Below are positions 39,476 through 55,253 of a stretch of DNA of 64,000 nucleotides, one piece after another. The position numbers were made by a program, and so were the translations under genes. The first letter of the stretch is position 1, and every line of letters begins with the position of its first letter. The notes beneath the pieces are model-generated. The model saw nothing but the letters and a program-made list of their open reading frames with translations, was not told the DNA's origin and did no database searches. Location of the stretch: assembly GCF_030272615.1 (NCBI RefSeq), contig NC_081406.1, positions 139,773,361 to 139,837,360 of the forward strand. Reading direction: 5' to 3'. This DNA comes from Cryptomeria japonica (Eukaryota > Streptophyta > Pinopsida > Cupressales > Cupressaceae).

Positions 39476-41099
39476 ATTCTAGACCAAATAACGTGATCCA
39501 AACAAGATAACTCAACCGAACACACCGAACCGTAGAACCAATGAATATACCGAACACAAACAGGAATATATCCGGACCAGAATCCATTCGGACAACCAAG
39601 TTTGAAATGAATGACAACATAATGACAACCATACAAGCTCATGTTTCCAACAAAAATATATTGATATATATTATTTATTGTATGCACATACTAAACCCTG
39701 ATCTATGGGTCCCTTATGTGCTCTTGTTTGTATGTGAGTATCACCTTGACTTGCTTATGTTTGGGGTAGTATCACTATTGTGTTGTGCTTATCTTTCAAT
39801 GTATACTACCTTAAAGTAATTTCTTCTAATTTTCATACATAATCACTTTATGGTGGGGGCATACATTCAACTATGCATTTTACTTTGTGCACACCACAAT
39901 ATTGGTATGCACACTTTGAACACACAACATGAATTTTATTATGCCTTTGTACCACCCTATTGTAGTATCCTATCAAGATTACCTAAAAATAGAGAGTTTT
40001 TCTTGGCCTTGTAATCTTCATTGGGATGAAGCTCACCTAGCATAATACAACTTGCTTTCTATTTGAGAGCTTCACTTATGCATGAGTCACCTAGCATAAT
40101 ACAACTTTCTAGCCTTGTGACTCCTTGTGGATAGGGATCCTAGTAGGTGTCTGAGGATTTTACTAGTCTTAGAAGTCATGCTCTATGTGTTTGTAACATG
40201 ACTCCTAGTAAGAATTCAAAGATATTACTAGCCCAAAATTTCATGCCTTCTTGATACGGTTCCTAGTAAGCTTGTGAGGATCTTACTAGCCTTAGATAGC
40301 ATACCCTTTTCTCTTTTGCCTTCTCCATGTATGTTACTAATAGCGATCATATTTCTCACTTTTCACTTTTCTTCTATCTTAATATTCTAGATTGATAATT
40401 TCCTAATTCTTGGGGTTGTTGTGTCTCTTTGATGTCTTCATGAAAGGATATTTTTCTTCTATGTACTTTATCGATAGTATGAGTATAAGTTCATATTTGC
40501 ACTAAAATAGGCTCTAAATATAGTGTAGTAAATTCTAGACCTTTGCAATTTCACATTTAGTTTGGACCCACTTTGGTGTTTGTGCCTATTGTGTACCTAA
40601 TTCATGTGTGATTTTGCTCAATTTTGGGACTAATTCTAGTAACTTGATGTATTCCCCTATTCACAACCTTTTTCAAGCCTAAACTACTAGGACTAGGGCA
40701 CTTAGTTCCCCTATTGTGAACTAGGGAACCCAATGCCCCTTTCCAAGCAGTTCGACCCCAAATTTTGAATTATGAATGTTGGCTTGTAAGTAGAAAGAAA
40801 CTACCCTTCAATGTCAATCTACCCCAAAAATTAAATCCAAAAAGGTGTTACAACTTGCATATAAATACAACTCCCTCTCTTATTCAAACTACCAAGTAAA
40901 TTCAAGTCCTTTTATGAGCATTCAATCAAGGCAATTGATTATAAATCTGCAATCAAGAAGTCAAGGATTCAATTCTACAAAATGAAAAAAAAAAGAACAA
41001 AATGGTTTTTTGCTAGAAAACATTCTTACTATTTCTTTTCTTTTAGTTTTCCAATGTGAATTTGAAAATCAATAGAATTCTTATTCTATAAATGAATTA
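39476..41099. other. Non-coding spacer with short tandem repeats, left of the plastid DNA
   Basis: No gene is supported. At 40020-40110 'CACCTAGCATAATACAACTT' occurs twice about 60 bp apart. At about 40135-40310 three imperfect 65-70-bp units share 'TCCTAGTAAG...GAGGATTTTACTAGCC'. The sequence is otherwise AT-rich. The plastid boundary lies somewhere in 41000-41380. Confidence 0.55.
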
Positions 41100-41380
41100 T
41101 AGATGTATATAAATATATTTACATTTTTTGTAGTATGTTTAGAATAAAAGATATAATCTGTTATAATCAACATAAGTTTTTTCTATTATATATTACCTTT
41201 TTCCTAGTCTATATTTACATTTAGAATAATTGAAAAATAGAATGTATTAAAAATAAATAACTTATTTCTAATATAAATTTATACTATAAGCTAAAATAAA
41301 TTTACACTATAAAAAGGTAAAAACCTCTACATAATTGAAAAACTTTCTGTGTTATTCTTGGGTCCGAGGGTTTTTTTAAA

Positions 41381-42883
41381 ATGGGTGAATTCCAAAGAAA
41401 TGAAAACAAACATAAATCTTGGCAACAATTCTTTTTATATCCACCTTTTTTTCGGGAAGATCTTTACGCAATTGCTCATGGTCATCATTTAGATAGATTT
41501 GGTTCCTCCGAACCAACGGAAATTTTAGTTTCTAATTTTTTGAGTTTTCTAACTGTAAAACGTTCAATTCATCGGATGTGTAAACAAACTAATTCCATTA
41601 GTTTATTCGGGAATTTCGATCCAAATAAATTAATTGAATGCAATAAGAATTTTTCTTCTAAATCAATACTAGAAGATTTTACAATTGTCTTGGAAGTTTT
41701 GTTCGCAATGCGATCAAAACATTTCATAGAAGGAATGATTGGGTGGAATAGTCTCTAATCCATCCATTGCCTATTTCCTCTTGTGGAGGATAAGTTACTG
41801 CATTCCAATTATATATCAGATATACAAGTGCCCTACTCAATTCATCCGAAAATTTTGGTTTGAATTTTTTATCATTGGATTCGAGATTCTTCTTCTTTGC
41901 ATTTATTACAATCCATTCTCCATGAATGGAAAAATAGTTTTAGTCGAGAAAATTTGCAGAAAGCTCTTATTACACATATAGAAAATACAAGGTTCTCCTT
42001 GTTCCTTTGGAATTCTTATGTGTATGAATGCGAATCATTTTTAATTCCTCTTATTAAATGATTTTTTAATTCACAATCATTGTTATATGGATATTTTCCT
42101 GATCGAACTCATTTTGATAAAAGGATCAAAGATATTGTTATATTTCCTCGTAAAATTTCAACAAAAAAGGTCTGGTTGTTGAAGGATTCTTTCATCCATT
42201 ATGTGAGATATGGAGAAATATCCCTTATGGCTCTAAAGGGTATGCACCTTCAAGTGAAAAAATGTAGATATCATATGTTTCATTTTTGGCAATACTATTT
42301 TCATCTTTGGTTTCAACCGTATAGGATATGCAGTCTTCAATTATCCAAGACTTGTTTTTCTTTTTTAGGTTATTTTATGGATGTTAAAATGAAACCTCTC
42401 ATGGTTAGGGCCAAAATGCTAGATGATTTATTCATTATTGATCTCATTATCAATGAATTAAACCCAATAGCTCTAATTAGATCAATTCTTTCCTTTTTGG
42501 CTAAAGAAAAGTTTTGTGACATCTTGGGGTGGCCAATTAGTAAATTGTCTTGGACCAGTCTATTAGATGATGATATCCTTGATCGATTCGATCGAATTTG
42601 GATAAATATTTTTCATTACTATAGTGGATCAATCAATCAAGATGGTTTATATCATATAAAATACATACTTCTACTTTCATGTGCTAAAACTTTGGCTTGT
42701 AAATATAAAAGTACGATACGTGTAGTTCGGGAATAGTTAGGTTTGGAACTCTTTACAAAATTATTTTCAAAAGAAAATTTCATTTCTTCATCCTTTTCAA
42801 AAACTCATTCACAGAGAGAACTAATTTGGAATTTAGAAATCAGCCAGATAAATCCCCTGGCTAATTTCTGGCAAAAGATGTAG
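41381..42883 (+). pseudogene. matK: matK pseudogene (maturase K)
   Basis: From ATG 41381 the frame reads MGEFQRNENKHKSWQQFFLY and RSIHRMCKQTNSISLFGNFD, with frameshifts or stops near 41758, 41985-42060 and 42734. Homology continues in the last frame to TAG at 42881-42883. The RT-derived and maturase (domain X) regions are recognisable, e.g. [19 protein letters not shown] and [18 protein letters not shown]. MatK helps splice plastid group II introns, including its own host trnK intron, of which only the 3' side is present here. Total length is about normal. Confidence 0.93.
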
Positions 42884-42999
42884 AATAAACAAATAGAAAA
42901 CTGATTTGACCAATGAAATGCTTATTGAGCAGTTGCCAAGATCAATTTATGATCCTATAGCTCTTTTCCACATGGAAATTCCACCAAATGATTAGTAAA

Positions 43000-43134
43000 T
43001 TACTACATGGAGAAAGTCATGTGCAATGAAAATTGCAAGCACGGTTTGGGGAGAGATTTCTTGCTCTTATAAAAATAAAGAGAGGATAATCCACTCCATC
43101 TGATGAGCTCTAGGTTCAAGTCTCGGGCAACCTA
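43000..43134 (+). pseudogene. trnK-UUU: trnK-UUU intron 3' end and 3' exon
   Basis: Downstream of matK, 43000-43060 looks like the end of a group II intron (domain V-like CATGTGCAATGAAAATTGCAAG... hairpin). The 3' exon is at about 43099-43134, ending TAGGTTCAAGTCTCGGGCAA CCTA, which matches the T arm and acceptor of trnK with several changes. The 5' exon was not found left of matK, so the plastid fragment starts inside the intron. Confidence 0.75.
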
Positions 43135-43500
43135 GAGTATTAGATTATAGTACCTAAAGGTATTTTTACTTATGATCCAATCCAATTCATGTTATTCATT
43201 GCTCTTAATAAGAAAGAGAGGCAGCATCCCACTATTCGGGAATCATCTGAGAAATGATAAGGTTTTTCTTACCTAGTTTTCTCCAATAACATTTAACTTC
43301 AAGGTAATAAATACTATTATTTATTACCTTGAATCATAAAGAAAGAAGGAATGCTCATAGAGCGCATTAATAGTGGTATTAATACCTATGGATATTATAC
43401 TATTCAAAAGTATTTCAATATATGTGCATATAGTTTATGGAGGAAGATACCATGAATTTCTATAGTATAGTATTCATAAAGATGTCAAAATAAATATTGG

Positions 43501-43530
43501 TTGACATATAGATATGAATCATATTATACT
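43501..43530 (+). promoter_or_regulatory. psbA-type plastid promoter
   Basis: TTGACA at 43501-43506 and TATACT at 43525-43530 are separated by 18 bp, followed by GTTGAATAACAAGCC, the usual psbA leader. The position is 67 bp upstream of the psbA ATG. It is a bacterial-type promoter with no expected use in the nucleus. Confidence 0.8.
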
Positions 43531-43596
43531 GTTGAATAACAAGCCTTATGTGTATTCTTGGGAGCTTCTAATGATTAAATAAACCAAGTTATAACC

Positions 43597-44654
43597 ATGA
43601 CTGCAATTTTAGAAAGATGCAAAAGCGCAAGACTATGGAATCATTTTTGTGATTGGATCACTAGCACTAAAAACCATCTTTACATTGGATGGTTCGGTGT
43701 CTTGATGATTCCTACCCTATTGACTGCAACCTTTGTATTCATTATTGCTTTCATTGCAGCTCCTCCTGTGGACATTGATGGTATTCGTGAACTTGTTTCT
43801 GGTTCTCTTCTTTATGGAATATTATTTTCGGTGCTATTATTCCTACCTTTGCAGCTATTGGTCTATATTTCTATCTCATCTGGGAAGAAGCTTCTTTTGA
43901 TGAATGGCTATACAATAGTGGTCCCTATGAGCTAATCATTCTACACTTCCTACTTTGTGTAGCCTTCTATATGGTTCGTGAGTGGGAGCTTAGCTTTCGT
44001 CTAGGTATGCATCCTTGGATTGGTGTTGTATATTTAGCTCCAGTAGCAGCAGCTACTGTTGTTTTCTTGATTTACCCTATTGGTCAAGGAAGTTTCTCTG
44101 ATGGTATGCCTCTAGGAATCTCTGGTACTTTCAATTTCATGATCGTATTCCAGGCTGAACACAATATTCTTATGCATCCATTTCACATGTTAGGTGTAGC
44201 TGGTGTATTCGGTGGCTCTCTATTTAATGCTATGCATGGTTCCTTGGTAACTTCGAGTTTGATCAAGAAAACTACCAAAAATGAGTTTGCTAATGCAGGT
44301 TACAAATTTGGTGAGGAAGAATAAACCTACATTATTGTAGTTACTCGCGGTTATTTCGGCCCATTGATCTTCCAATATGCTAGTTTCAACAATCCTTATT
44401 ATCTACATTTCTTTTTAGTTGCTTGGCCAGTAGTAGGTATCTGGTTTACTACTTTGGGCATTAGCACTATGGCTTTCAACTTAAATGGATTCAATTTCAA
44501 CCAATCTGTTGTTGACAGTCAAGGTTGTGTAATTAACACTTGGGTCGATATCATTAATCGTGCTAACCTTGGTATGGAAGTGATGCACAAGTGTAACGCT
44601 CACAACTTCCCTCTGGTTCTAGTTGTTGTTGAAGCTAATTCTATAGATGGCTAA
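43597..44654 (+). pseudogene. psbA: psbA pseudogene (photosystem II D1 protein)
   Basis: ATG at 43597 begins [14 protein letters not shown]. The frame is lost near 43815 by a small deletion after GSLLYG and resumes as [20 protein letters not shown] at 44322-44324 interrupts GEEE-TY, and the end is at 44652-44654. Length otherwise matches the 353-residue D1. Typical D1 positions are changed by C-to-T/G-to-A type substitutions (Arg to Cys or His, Ala to Val, Pro to Leu). D1 binds the reaction-centre cofactors of photosystem II; this copy cannot encode it. Confidence 0.96.
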
Positions 44655-44713
44655 CTACTCATTCCGATGAATTGTTAGTGTCTTTCAATCCTTGAAAAGA
44701 AAAAAAGAAAGCA

Positions 44714-44736
44714 ATACCAAAACCGAAAGGTTTGGT
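44714..44736 (+). terminator. psbA 3' stem-loop
   Basis: The near-perfect hairpin TACCAAAACC-GAAA-GGTTTGGTA, followed by a T-run, lies 60 bp after the psbA stop. In plastids this structure stabilises the psbA mRNA 3' end. Confidence 0.75.
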
Positions 44737-44811
44737 ACTATTTTTTCTGTCTAATTTTTCTGTCATAAAACTAAAAAGTTATTGTGAGCAGAGCACAATA
44801 ACTGTTTATTG

Positions 44812-44884
44812 TGCATCCAGTAGGAATTGAACCCGCAATTTCCCAATTATGAGTTGGGTGCTTTAACCATTCAACCATGGATGC
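44812..44884 (-). tRNA. trnI-CAU: trnI-CAU, plastid-derived copy
   Basis: The minus strand reads GCATCCATGGTTGAATGG, then an anticodon arm with loop CTCATAA (anticodon CAU), and ends ACTGGATGCA. Acceptor arms pair fully. The T stem is damaged (GCGGG against CCTAC), so it is likely non-functional even if transcribed. Adjacency to the psbA 3' end is a conifer plastome trait. Confidence 0.9.
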
Positions 44885-45166
44885 ATAATAATAATAAGTA
44901 TCGGCTTAGATCTTAAATTGGATACCCAAAACTATTATTTTCAACAAACAAATAAATAAATGTAATAAACTTGTTTGAGAGTTGTATTGAAGGTTATTTA
45001 TCTTGCAATGCATCACTTTGATGTCTGGTCAAAGCTTGCCAACAGAACTGAAGAGTTCATAACTAACTAATAATATATTAGTTTCATTATTAGTTTATTT
45101 TTGGGGCTTAGAACCATTCTTCTTGAAATGGAATGACCGCAGACAGAGACTGTCAATTAGTTTGAG

Positions 45167-45241
45167 GTAGATGTAGCTAAGTGGTTCCAAGACAGTGGAT
45201 TGTGAATCCACCATGCACGGGTTCGATCCTCATCATTCGCT
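45167..45241 (+). tRNA. trnH-GUG: trnH-GUG, plastid-derived copy
   Basis: The anticodon arm AGTGGATTGTGAATCCACC has loop TTGTGAA with anticodon GUG. The D arm (TAGCTAAGTGG) and T arm (GGGTTCGATCCTC) are recognisable. The acceptor stem has mismatches (GTAGATG against CATTCGC). Confidence 0.88.
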
Positions 45242-46775
<1,534 letters not shown>

Positions 46776-46791
46776 ATCAACATAGTTATAA

Positions 46792-48167
<1,376 letters not shown>

Positions 48168-49019
48168 TAATTTGAAATTCCAATAATTTCAAATATCAAC
48201 ATATACAAAATTTTGTGAAATAAAGATCCAAATTGATTCAAATTCATATCATTTTGAATGTTATTTGTGGATGTGAGCCACAGCTAATATTGATTTATTT
48301 TTACAAGAGATCCCAAAAATGATTTCTATAATCATTTCAAATCTCCCCATGCTTATATGAGAGATATCAGGGTCATTTCTCTCATTTCTAATGTGTGTTA
48401 CACCACCAATGAACATGACAACATTATTTATTTTATGTATTAGATGGACTTAGACAAATGTAGAAGTACAAGCATGAGATTAGAAAAAATGGATATCAAA
48501 ACTATATTTTCCATAAATAAGTGGAATTATTCACTGCGAGTAATAGTAATTAATTTTATTATTTTCATATATATATATATATATATATATATTCTATTTT
48601 TTTACATGTATAACCTATGTAGATAGATAGACATATATCGATACATATAGATCTATGTCTACGTGCATAAACTCTTTTCATACTAGGATTTCATTCTTTT
48701 TTTCTTTTTTTTGTATGTGTTCTCTGTTCTAATCCCATCTTGATACTTTGTATCACATCTCAAACACAAATCGAAAAAGATTTTATGGTTATGACTAATA
48801 TAATCTAATAAAAACTTAAACTGTTACAGGAGCTTTCCTTTTTGTACATGAGATGAGTGTGGTAAAAAATTATTGCCATATGAATAAAACTATGTTATTC
48901 ATCGTATATTCATTCAAGAATATAGGAGAATACGAATGGATAATAATTTGCTTGCAGCCAGAGTGCTATTTTATTCAAAATATCTTAGAATAGAAGATAT
49001 ATTTTTCTTTTTTTTGCAC
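48168..49019. other. Plastid-derived spacer, no gene seen
   Basis: AT-rich, with an (AT)n run at about 48569-48592. No tRNA or plastid reading frame was recognised. It separates the chlL-chlN cluster from ndhJ-K-C, which may be a junction between plastid fragments. Confidence 0.45.
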
Positions 49020-49541
49020 TTAATGAGAATCTTGTATTTCATAAAAATCAGGTGCAATATAGTCTTTGCGTAAAGGCCACCCAATCCAACTTTCTAGCAT
49101 CAATATGCGTTTTAGACATGGATAACTTTCATTAAATATTCCCAACGTATCATAAGATTCCCACTCCTAAAACTTAGCACCTTTCCAAATACGTAGAACA
49201 GACGGGATTCTAGGATCTTCCCTTGGGATAAATACTTGTATACACACCTCTTCGAGTTGATCTGCATTGTTGTTTATTTTTGTAAGATGATATAAACTAG
49301 CTAAGGAACCCCTTGGTGCTACATCATAAGCACACTAAGAATGAAGATAATTAAAACCATAAACATATAGAGCAATGACTATAGAAACCCAATCCTCGGC
49401 TTTGATCTGTAATGTTTTTGTGCCTTGGTAATCAAAACCCAAAGCTCTATGAGCTAACTTATGCTTGGATAACCAAGAAAATAATCGACCTTGCATTTGA
49501 TTACTATTTATTGTCAAAGTATCTGTATAAGGATTTGACAT
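49020..49541 (-). pseudogene. ndhJ: ndhJ pseudogene (NDH complex subunit J)
   Basis: The minus strand from ATG 49539-49541 reads [20 protein letters not shown]. Stops occur at about 49335 (Gln to stop before CAYDVAP) and about 49170 (before [11 protein letters not shown]). The final stretch [20 protein letters not shown] ends at TAA 49020-49022. Both internal stops fit CAA/CAG to TAA/TAG changes. The family's role is in the plastid NAD(P)H dehydrogenase-like complex for cyclic electron flow. Confidence 0.93.
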
Positions 49542-49604
49542 TTCTAATGGAAATTTCAAAATTTATTTTTCATTTCCCGCTCGTTACTTTTTACTAACGA
49601 TTAT

Positions 49605-50350
49605 TCATTCACCAGCAACCTCTCGTATTTTCTTCAAATTTTTCAAATGGTATGATATCTCTAAAATGGGTTCAGATGTTTTGGGAGTTATCTCTAAAGT
49701 TGATTCAAACCAAGATTCATAAGATTGATGAAAAAACTTCTCCTCCTTATTTTCAATAAGAATACTAGACCCAAAATGAAACCTATGTTTTCTAGTGAAA
49801 TACCTCTTTCCTTGTTGAAATTCGTTTCTATCTTCAGATATTTCTTGAGCTATTTTTTCACAAAGTTTTATTATAGCATCTATAATAGGTTCTGGTTTAG
49901 GAGGGCAACCCGGCAAATAGATATCCACAACAATTAACTTATCTACTCTGTGAACGGTACTACAAGAATATGTACTAAACATTCCTCCTATAATAGTACA
50001 GGCTCCCATAATAATTACATATTTTGGTTCAGGCATTTGTTCATATAATCTCACTAAAGGAGTCATTTTCATGGTCACAGTTTCGGCTGTTATAAGTAAG
50101 TCGGCTTGCCTAGGACAGGATCTTGGTACCAAACCGTAATGATCAAAGTCAAATTGCAAACATATTAATGAAGCAAATTTGATAAAACAACTAGTACCAT
50201 AAAGGAGCGGCCATAGACTAGAGAGTCTCGCCCAATTGGACAAATCATTTAGAGTAGTGGAAATCACTGAATTTGAAGTTGTCTGATCAAGCAAAGATGA
50301 TTCTATAGGATTTATCGCCGGCTTTAGATTTAGATAATTTTCTACTCGCC
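49605..50350 (-). pseudogene. ndhK: ndhK pseudogene (NDH complex 4Fe-4S subunit K)
   Basis: A long open frame with [54 protein letters not shown] and [13 protein letters not shown]. The usual adjacent Cys-Cys pair (GTSCCF) has lost one Cys codon (GTSCFIKF), removing a cluster ligand. The N-terminal part up to about 50350 is in frame, but no clear ATG was seen. The C-terminus (to 49605) is longer and divergent. It overlaps or abuts ndhC, as in plastids. Confidence 0.92.
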
Positions 50351-50374
50351 TTTTATTATTCTAAAATTTGGGAG

Positions 50375-50749
50375 TTAAGAGCATTCCAATGCTCCTTTTC
50401 TCCATGCATAAACTAAACCAACAATTAAGATAATCATGAAAATAAAAGCTTCTATAAATGTAAATAGACCCAAAATGTCAAAACTCATGGCCCACGGATA
50501 GAGAAAGACCGTTTCCACATCAAAAGCAACGAAAACTAAAGCAAACATATAATAACAACTTCTAAATTGGATCCGGGTATCTCCTATTGGCTTTATACCT
50601 GATTCATAACTAGTGGCTTTCTTCGCCCCTTTACTTATTGGAGCCAAACTTCTTGAAATTGAGAATGCCAGAATCGGAATAAGACTGGATATGGATAAAT
50701 ATATCCAAAAAGCATCATATTTAGAAAATAGAAACTTAAATAGATTCAT
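50375..50749 (-). pseudogene. ndhC: ndhC copy (NDH complex membrane subunit C), frame intact
   Basis: From ATG 50747-50749 the 124-codon frame [15 protein letters not shown] runs to a stop without interruption, near the normal 120 residues. It has three hydrophobic segments, [38 protein letters not shown] and a [10 protein letters not shown] end. Substitutions (e.g. Glu to Lys) resemble decay in neighbours. I treat it as a plastid-derived copy that has avoided a stop by chance. Confidence 0.85.
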
Positions 50750-51278
50750 GTTTAAATAGATCAAATTCTTCTATTTATTGTAAATTTAGTAATCGCTTCT
50801 CTCCCCTCCCGAATGATTCATTATCATTTATTATATTAATTCAATGTTTCGTTTGTGACTTAACACAGAAATTCATAAAAGGATATTATGTATTTAATAC
50901 ATTTTAAATAATTGGTTCTAAAAGAACCCGTGCAGTTTGGCAGACTTCATGTTGGTTCGTGTTCTAATGTGTGACTATGTAAGGGAACTTTATTTATTTA
51001 AATAAGGGGTCTTTCAAGGTCGTTGTTTATAATGATGTGAGATGTGCTAGCAAGTTCAACTTTATCTATTTGTTCCATATTCAAGATTTTTAGATATTAA
51101 AAATAAAATATTGAGGGATAATTAAAATGAATTTGAAAAATAAAGTTCACAAAACTAAATGACCTAGTTAAATATATTATTCAAATACTTAATATATAAT
51201 GTATTTGACAAACCTAAACTATCTAGTATAATATAATATTCGAAATAGGGAAATAATTATTTCTTTTTTTTATTGTCT
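50750..51278. other. Spacer left of split trnL-CAA
   Basis: AT-rich, no gene recognised. In plastids trnV-UAC and trnM-CAU normally lie between ndhC and atpE. Neither was found here, consistent with deletion or rearrangement. Confidence 0.45.
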
Positions 51279-51645
51279 ACCTTGATGGTGAAATAACAGA
51301 CACGTGAGACCAAAATAGTCTCATCTTAGTAGACACGCGCCAAAAAATGGCCCGTATACCCCGCATACCCCATGTATCTCACATGTGCTTTCTAAAAGAA
51401 TAGCACAGACATGTTGATACGCAGAGCAGTAGTACCTATGTCCACCTTATAGACACGTATATTTCCTCACCTTCTCAATGAGGATAGAATAGCTCTATAT
51501 TATTCCCCCAAGCAGAGAGGTATATTGCCCGCCATGCAGGCCAACAAGAGAATACGTGCTCTATAAAATACCATCTGATATGCACGAGGTAAACACCTAG
51601 CACATGTTACTGTTGAGTGTGGAGGTTCAAGCCCTCCTCAAGGCA
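51279..51645 (+). pseudogene. trnL-CAA: trnL-CAA split by a 283-bp insertion
   Basis: 51279-51329 (ACCTTGATGGTGAAATAACA and on) matches the acceptor, D arm and anticodon arm of plastid trnL-CAA. 51613-51645 supplies the T arm (GGAGGTTCAAGCCCTCC) and acceptor strand TCAAGGCA. Between them, 51330-51612 is unrelated to the tRNA and GC-richer than its surroundings. It begins TAGACACGCG, itself like the trnL D-arm/anticodon junction. The anticodon arm also carries an inserted dinucleotide. Confidence 0.75.
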
Positions 51646-52990
<1,345 letters not shown>

Positions 52991-53398
52991 ATGAACCTAA
53001 GCCTTCATATAATCACTCTCAATCAAGTTGTTTGGGCTTCAGAAGTTCAAGAAATAATACTAACTACTAATAATGGTCAAATGGGTGTATTACCCAACCA
53101 TACTGCAATTGTAACAGCTTTGGATATAGGAGTCATGAAGATACGACTCAATGCTCAATGGTCCACTATGGCTTTGATGGGTGGTTTTGCCAAGATAGAC
53201 AATAATGAAATCACATTATCAATAAATAATGTAGAAAGAGGTATTGATATTGATCTTCAAGAGGCTCAGGAAAGTTTTAGAATAGCTAAAGTTGATCGTG
53301 TGTGAGTTGAAGGCAAGAGACAAGCAATCGAGGCTGATGTGGCTCTCAAAAGAGCTAGAACACGACTAGAGGTTGTTGATGCTCTTTTGTTGAGATAA
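52991..53398 (+). pseudogene. atpE: atpE pseudogene (ATP synthase CF1 epsilon)
   Basis: ATG 52991 gives [40 protein letters not shown] and [24 protein letters not shown] at about 53303 (Arg codon changed) precedes [20 protein letters not shown] and the end at 53396-53398. Total length is 135 codons, near normal. It is on the same strand as rbcL, the reverse of the usual arrangement. Confidence 0.93.
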
Positions 53399-53823
53399 AT
53401 AGATATTAATCTATGAAATTGGAAGTAAATGGATAACGATCATAAAGAAGTATTCAACTTGCCTGAGCCAGTAACTAGGCACATTTCCACCTATGTCCAT
53501 ACGGTCTGCTATTGCAATTTTTTTCTCATTTTTTGTTTCGCCTAAAATGAAGAAATCTATATTTACTTCTATATAAAATTAGAATTGTGGAAAGGTCCTT
53601 AGGTCAATCGAAATAAGAAATTGGGTTTCATCATACATACATAACATGATACAATATCACTTGAAAGAAAAGCATTTTTGACAATAAAGGCTACAAAATG
53701 ACTATTTTGTATTACAAATTTTTTTGTAATACAAAAGTGATTCTTTATGTTTGGCACCCAGGTCGAGTAGACCTCATTCTTGTAAGAGCTATTAACCAAT
53801 AAATCATAGGGAGGGACTTATTT

Positions 53824-55251
53824 ATGTCACCAAAAATAGAGACTAAAGCAAGTGTCGAATTCAAAGCGGGTGTTAAAGATTAAAAATTAACTTATTATAC
53901 TCTCGAATATCATACCAAAGATATTGATATCTTAGTAGCATTTCGAGTCACTCCTCAACCTGGAGTACCCTCCGAAGAAGAGGGAGTAGCAGTAGTCGCC
54001 AAATCTTCCACTGGTACGTGGATGACTATTTGGACCAATGGACTTACCAGTCTTGATCGTTACAATGGGCGATGCTATGATATTGAACCCATTCCTAGAG
54101 AGGAAAATCAATTTATTGCCTGTGTAGCTTACCCTTTAGATCTTTTTGAAGAAGTTTTTATTACTAACCTGTTCACTTCTATTGTAGGTAATGTATTTGG
54201 ATTCAAAGACTTACGGGCTCTACATCTGGAAGATTTAGAAATTCCTTCTGCTTATTCAAAAATTTTCCAAGGCCCACCACATGGTATTCAAGTAGAAAGA
54301 GATAAATTAAAAAAATATGGTCATCCTGTGTTGGGATGTACTATAAAACTAAAATTGGGTCTATTTGCCAAGAATTGTGGTAGAGCAGTTTATGAATGTC
54401 TTTGTGGTGGACTTGATTTTACCGAGGATGATGAAAAAGTGAATTCCCAACCATTTATGTGTTGGAGAGTTTGTTTCTTCTTTGTTGAAAAAGCAATTTA
54501 TAAAGCTCAGACTGAGAAGGGTGAGATTAAGGGACATTAACAGAATGCTACTGTAGGTACATGTGAAGAAATGATGAAAAGAGTAGTATTCGCCAAAGAA
54601 TTGGGAGTTCCTATAGTCATGCATGACTATCTGACTGGAGGTTTTATGGCAAATACTTTGTTAGCTCATTATTGTCGAGAAAATGACCTACTTCTTCACA
54701 TTCACCACGGAATGCATGAAATTATTGACAGACAAAGATATCATGGTATGCACTTCTGTGTACTGGCTAAAGCATTATGTATGTATGGTGGAGATCATAT
54801 TCACTCTAGTGCTTTAGTAGGTAAACTTGAAGGAGAACGAGAAGTCACTTTGGGTTTTGTTGATTTATTATGTGATGATTTTATTGAAAAAGACCGAAGT
54901 CATGGTATTTATTTCACTCAAGATTGGGTCTCTATGTCGAGTGTTCTGCCTGTAGCTTCAGGAGGTATTCACATTTGGCATATGCCTGCTCTAACCGAGA
55001 TCTTTGAGGATGATTCTGTATTAGATTTTGGTGGAGGGACTTTGGGGCACCCTTGGAGAAATGCACCTGGTGCAATGGCTAATCGAGTCACTTTAGAAGC
55101 TTGTGTACATGCTCGTAATTAAGGATGTGATCTTGCGCATGAAGGTAATGAAGTGATCCGCGAAGCTACTAAATGGAGCCCTGGACTAGCTATCGCTTGT
55201 GAAGTATGGAAAGAAATCAAATTTGAATTTGATACGATTGATCGCTTGTAA
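53824..55251 (+). pseudogene. rbcL: rbcL pseudogene (Rubisco large subunit)
   Basis: ATG 53824 follows a GGGAGGGAC leader and the conserved GGTCGAGTAGACC 5' hairpin. Length is exactly 475 codons plus stop. In-frame stops lie near 53881 (KD-KLTYY), 54538 (GH-QNATV) and 55120 (ARN-GCDLA). The carbamylated Lys of the GGLDFTKDDE motif is Glu ([17 protein letters not shown]). The phosphate-binding Arg of the HIHRAMHA-type loop is His (HIHHGMHE). Lys in TIKLKLGL and GKLEGERE is kept. The stop codon TAA (55249-55251) is part of a retrotransposon target duplication. Confidence 0.96.
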
Positions 55252-55253
55252 TC

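Noticed and set aside
53440-53530. Possible trnM-CAU remnant between atpE and rbcL
   Set aside because: Only a short CATACGG-like similarity was visible and the arms do not fold; not supportable.
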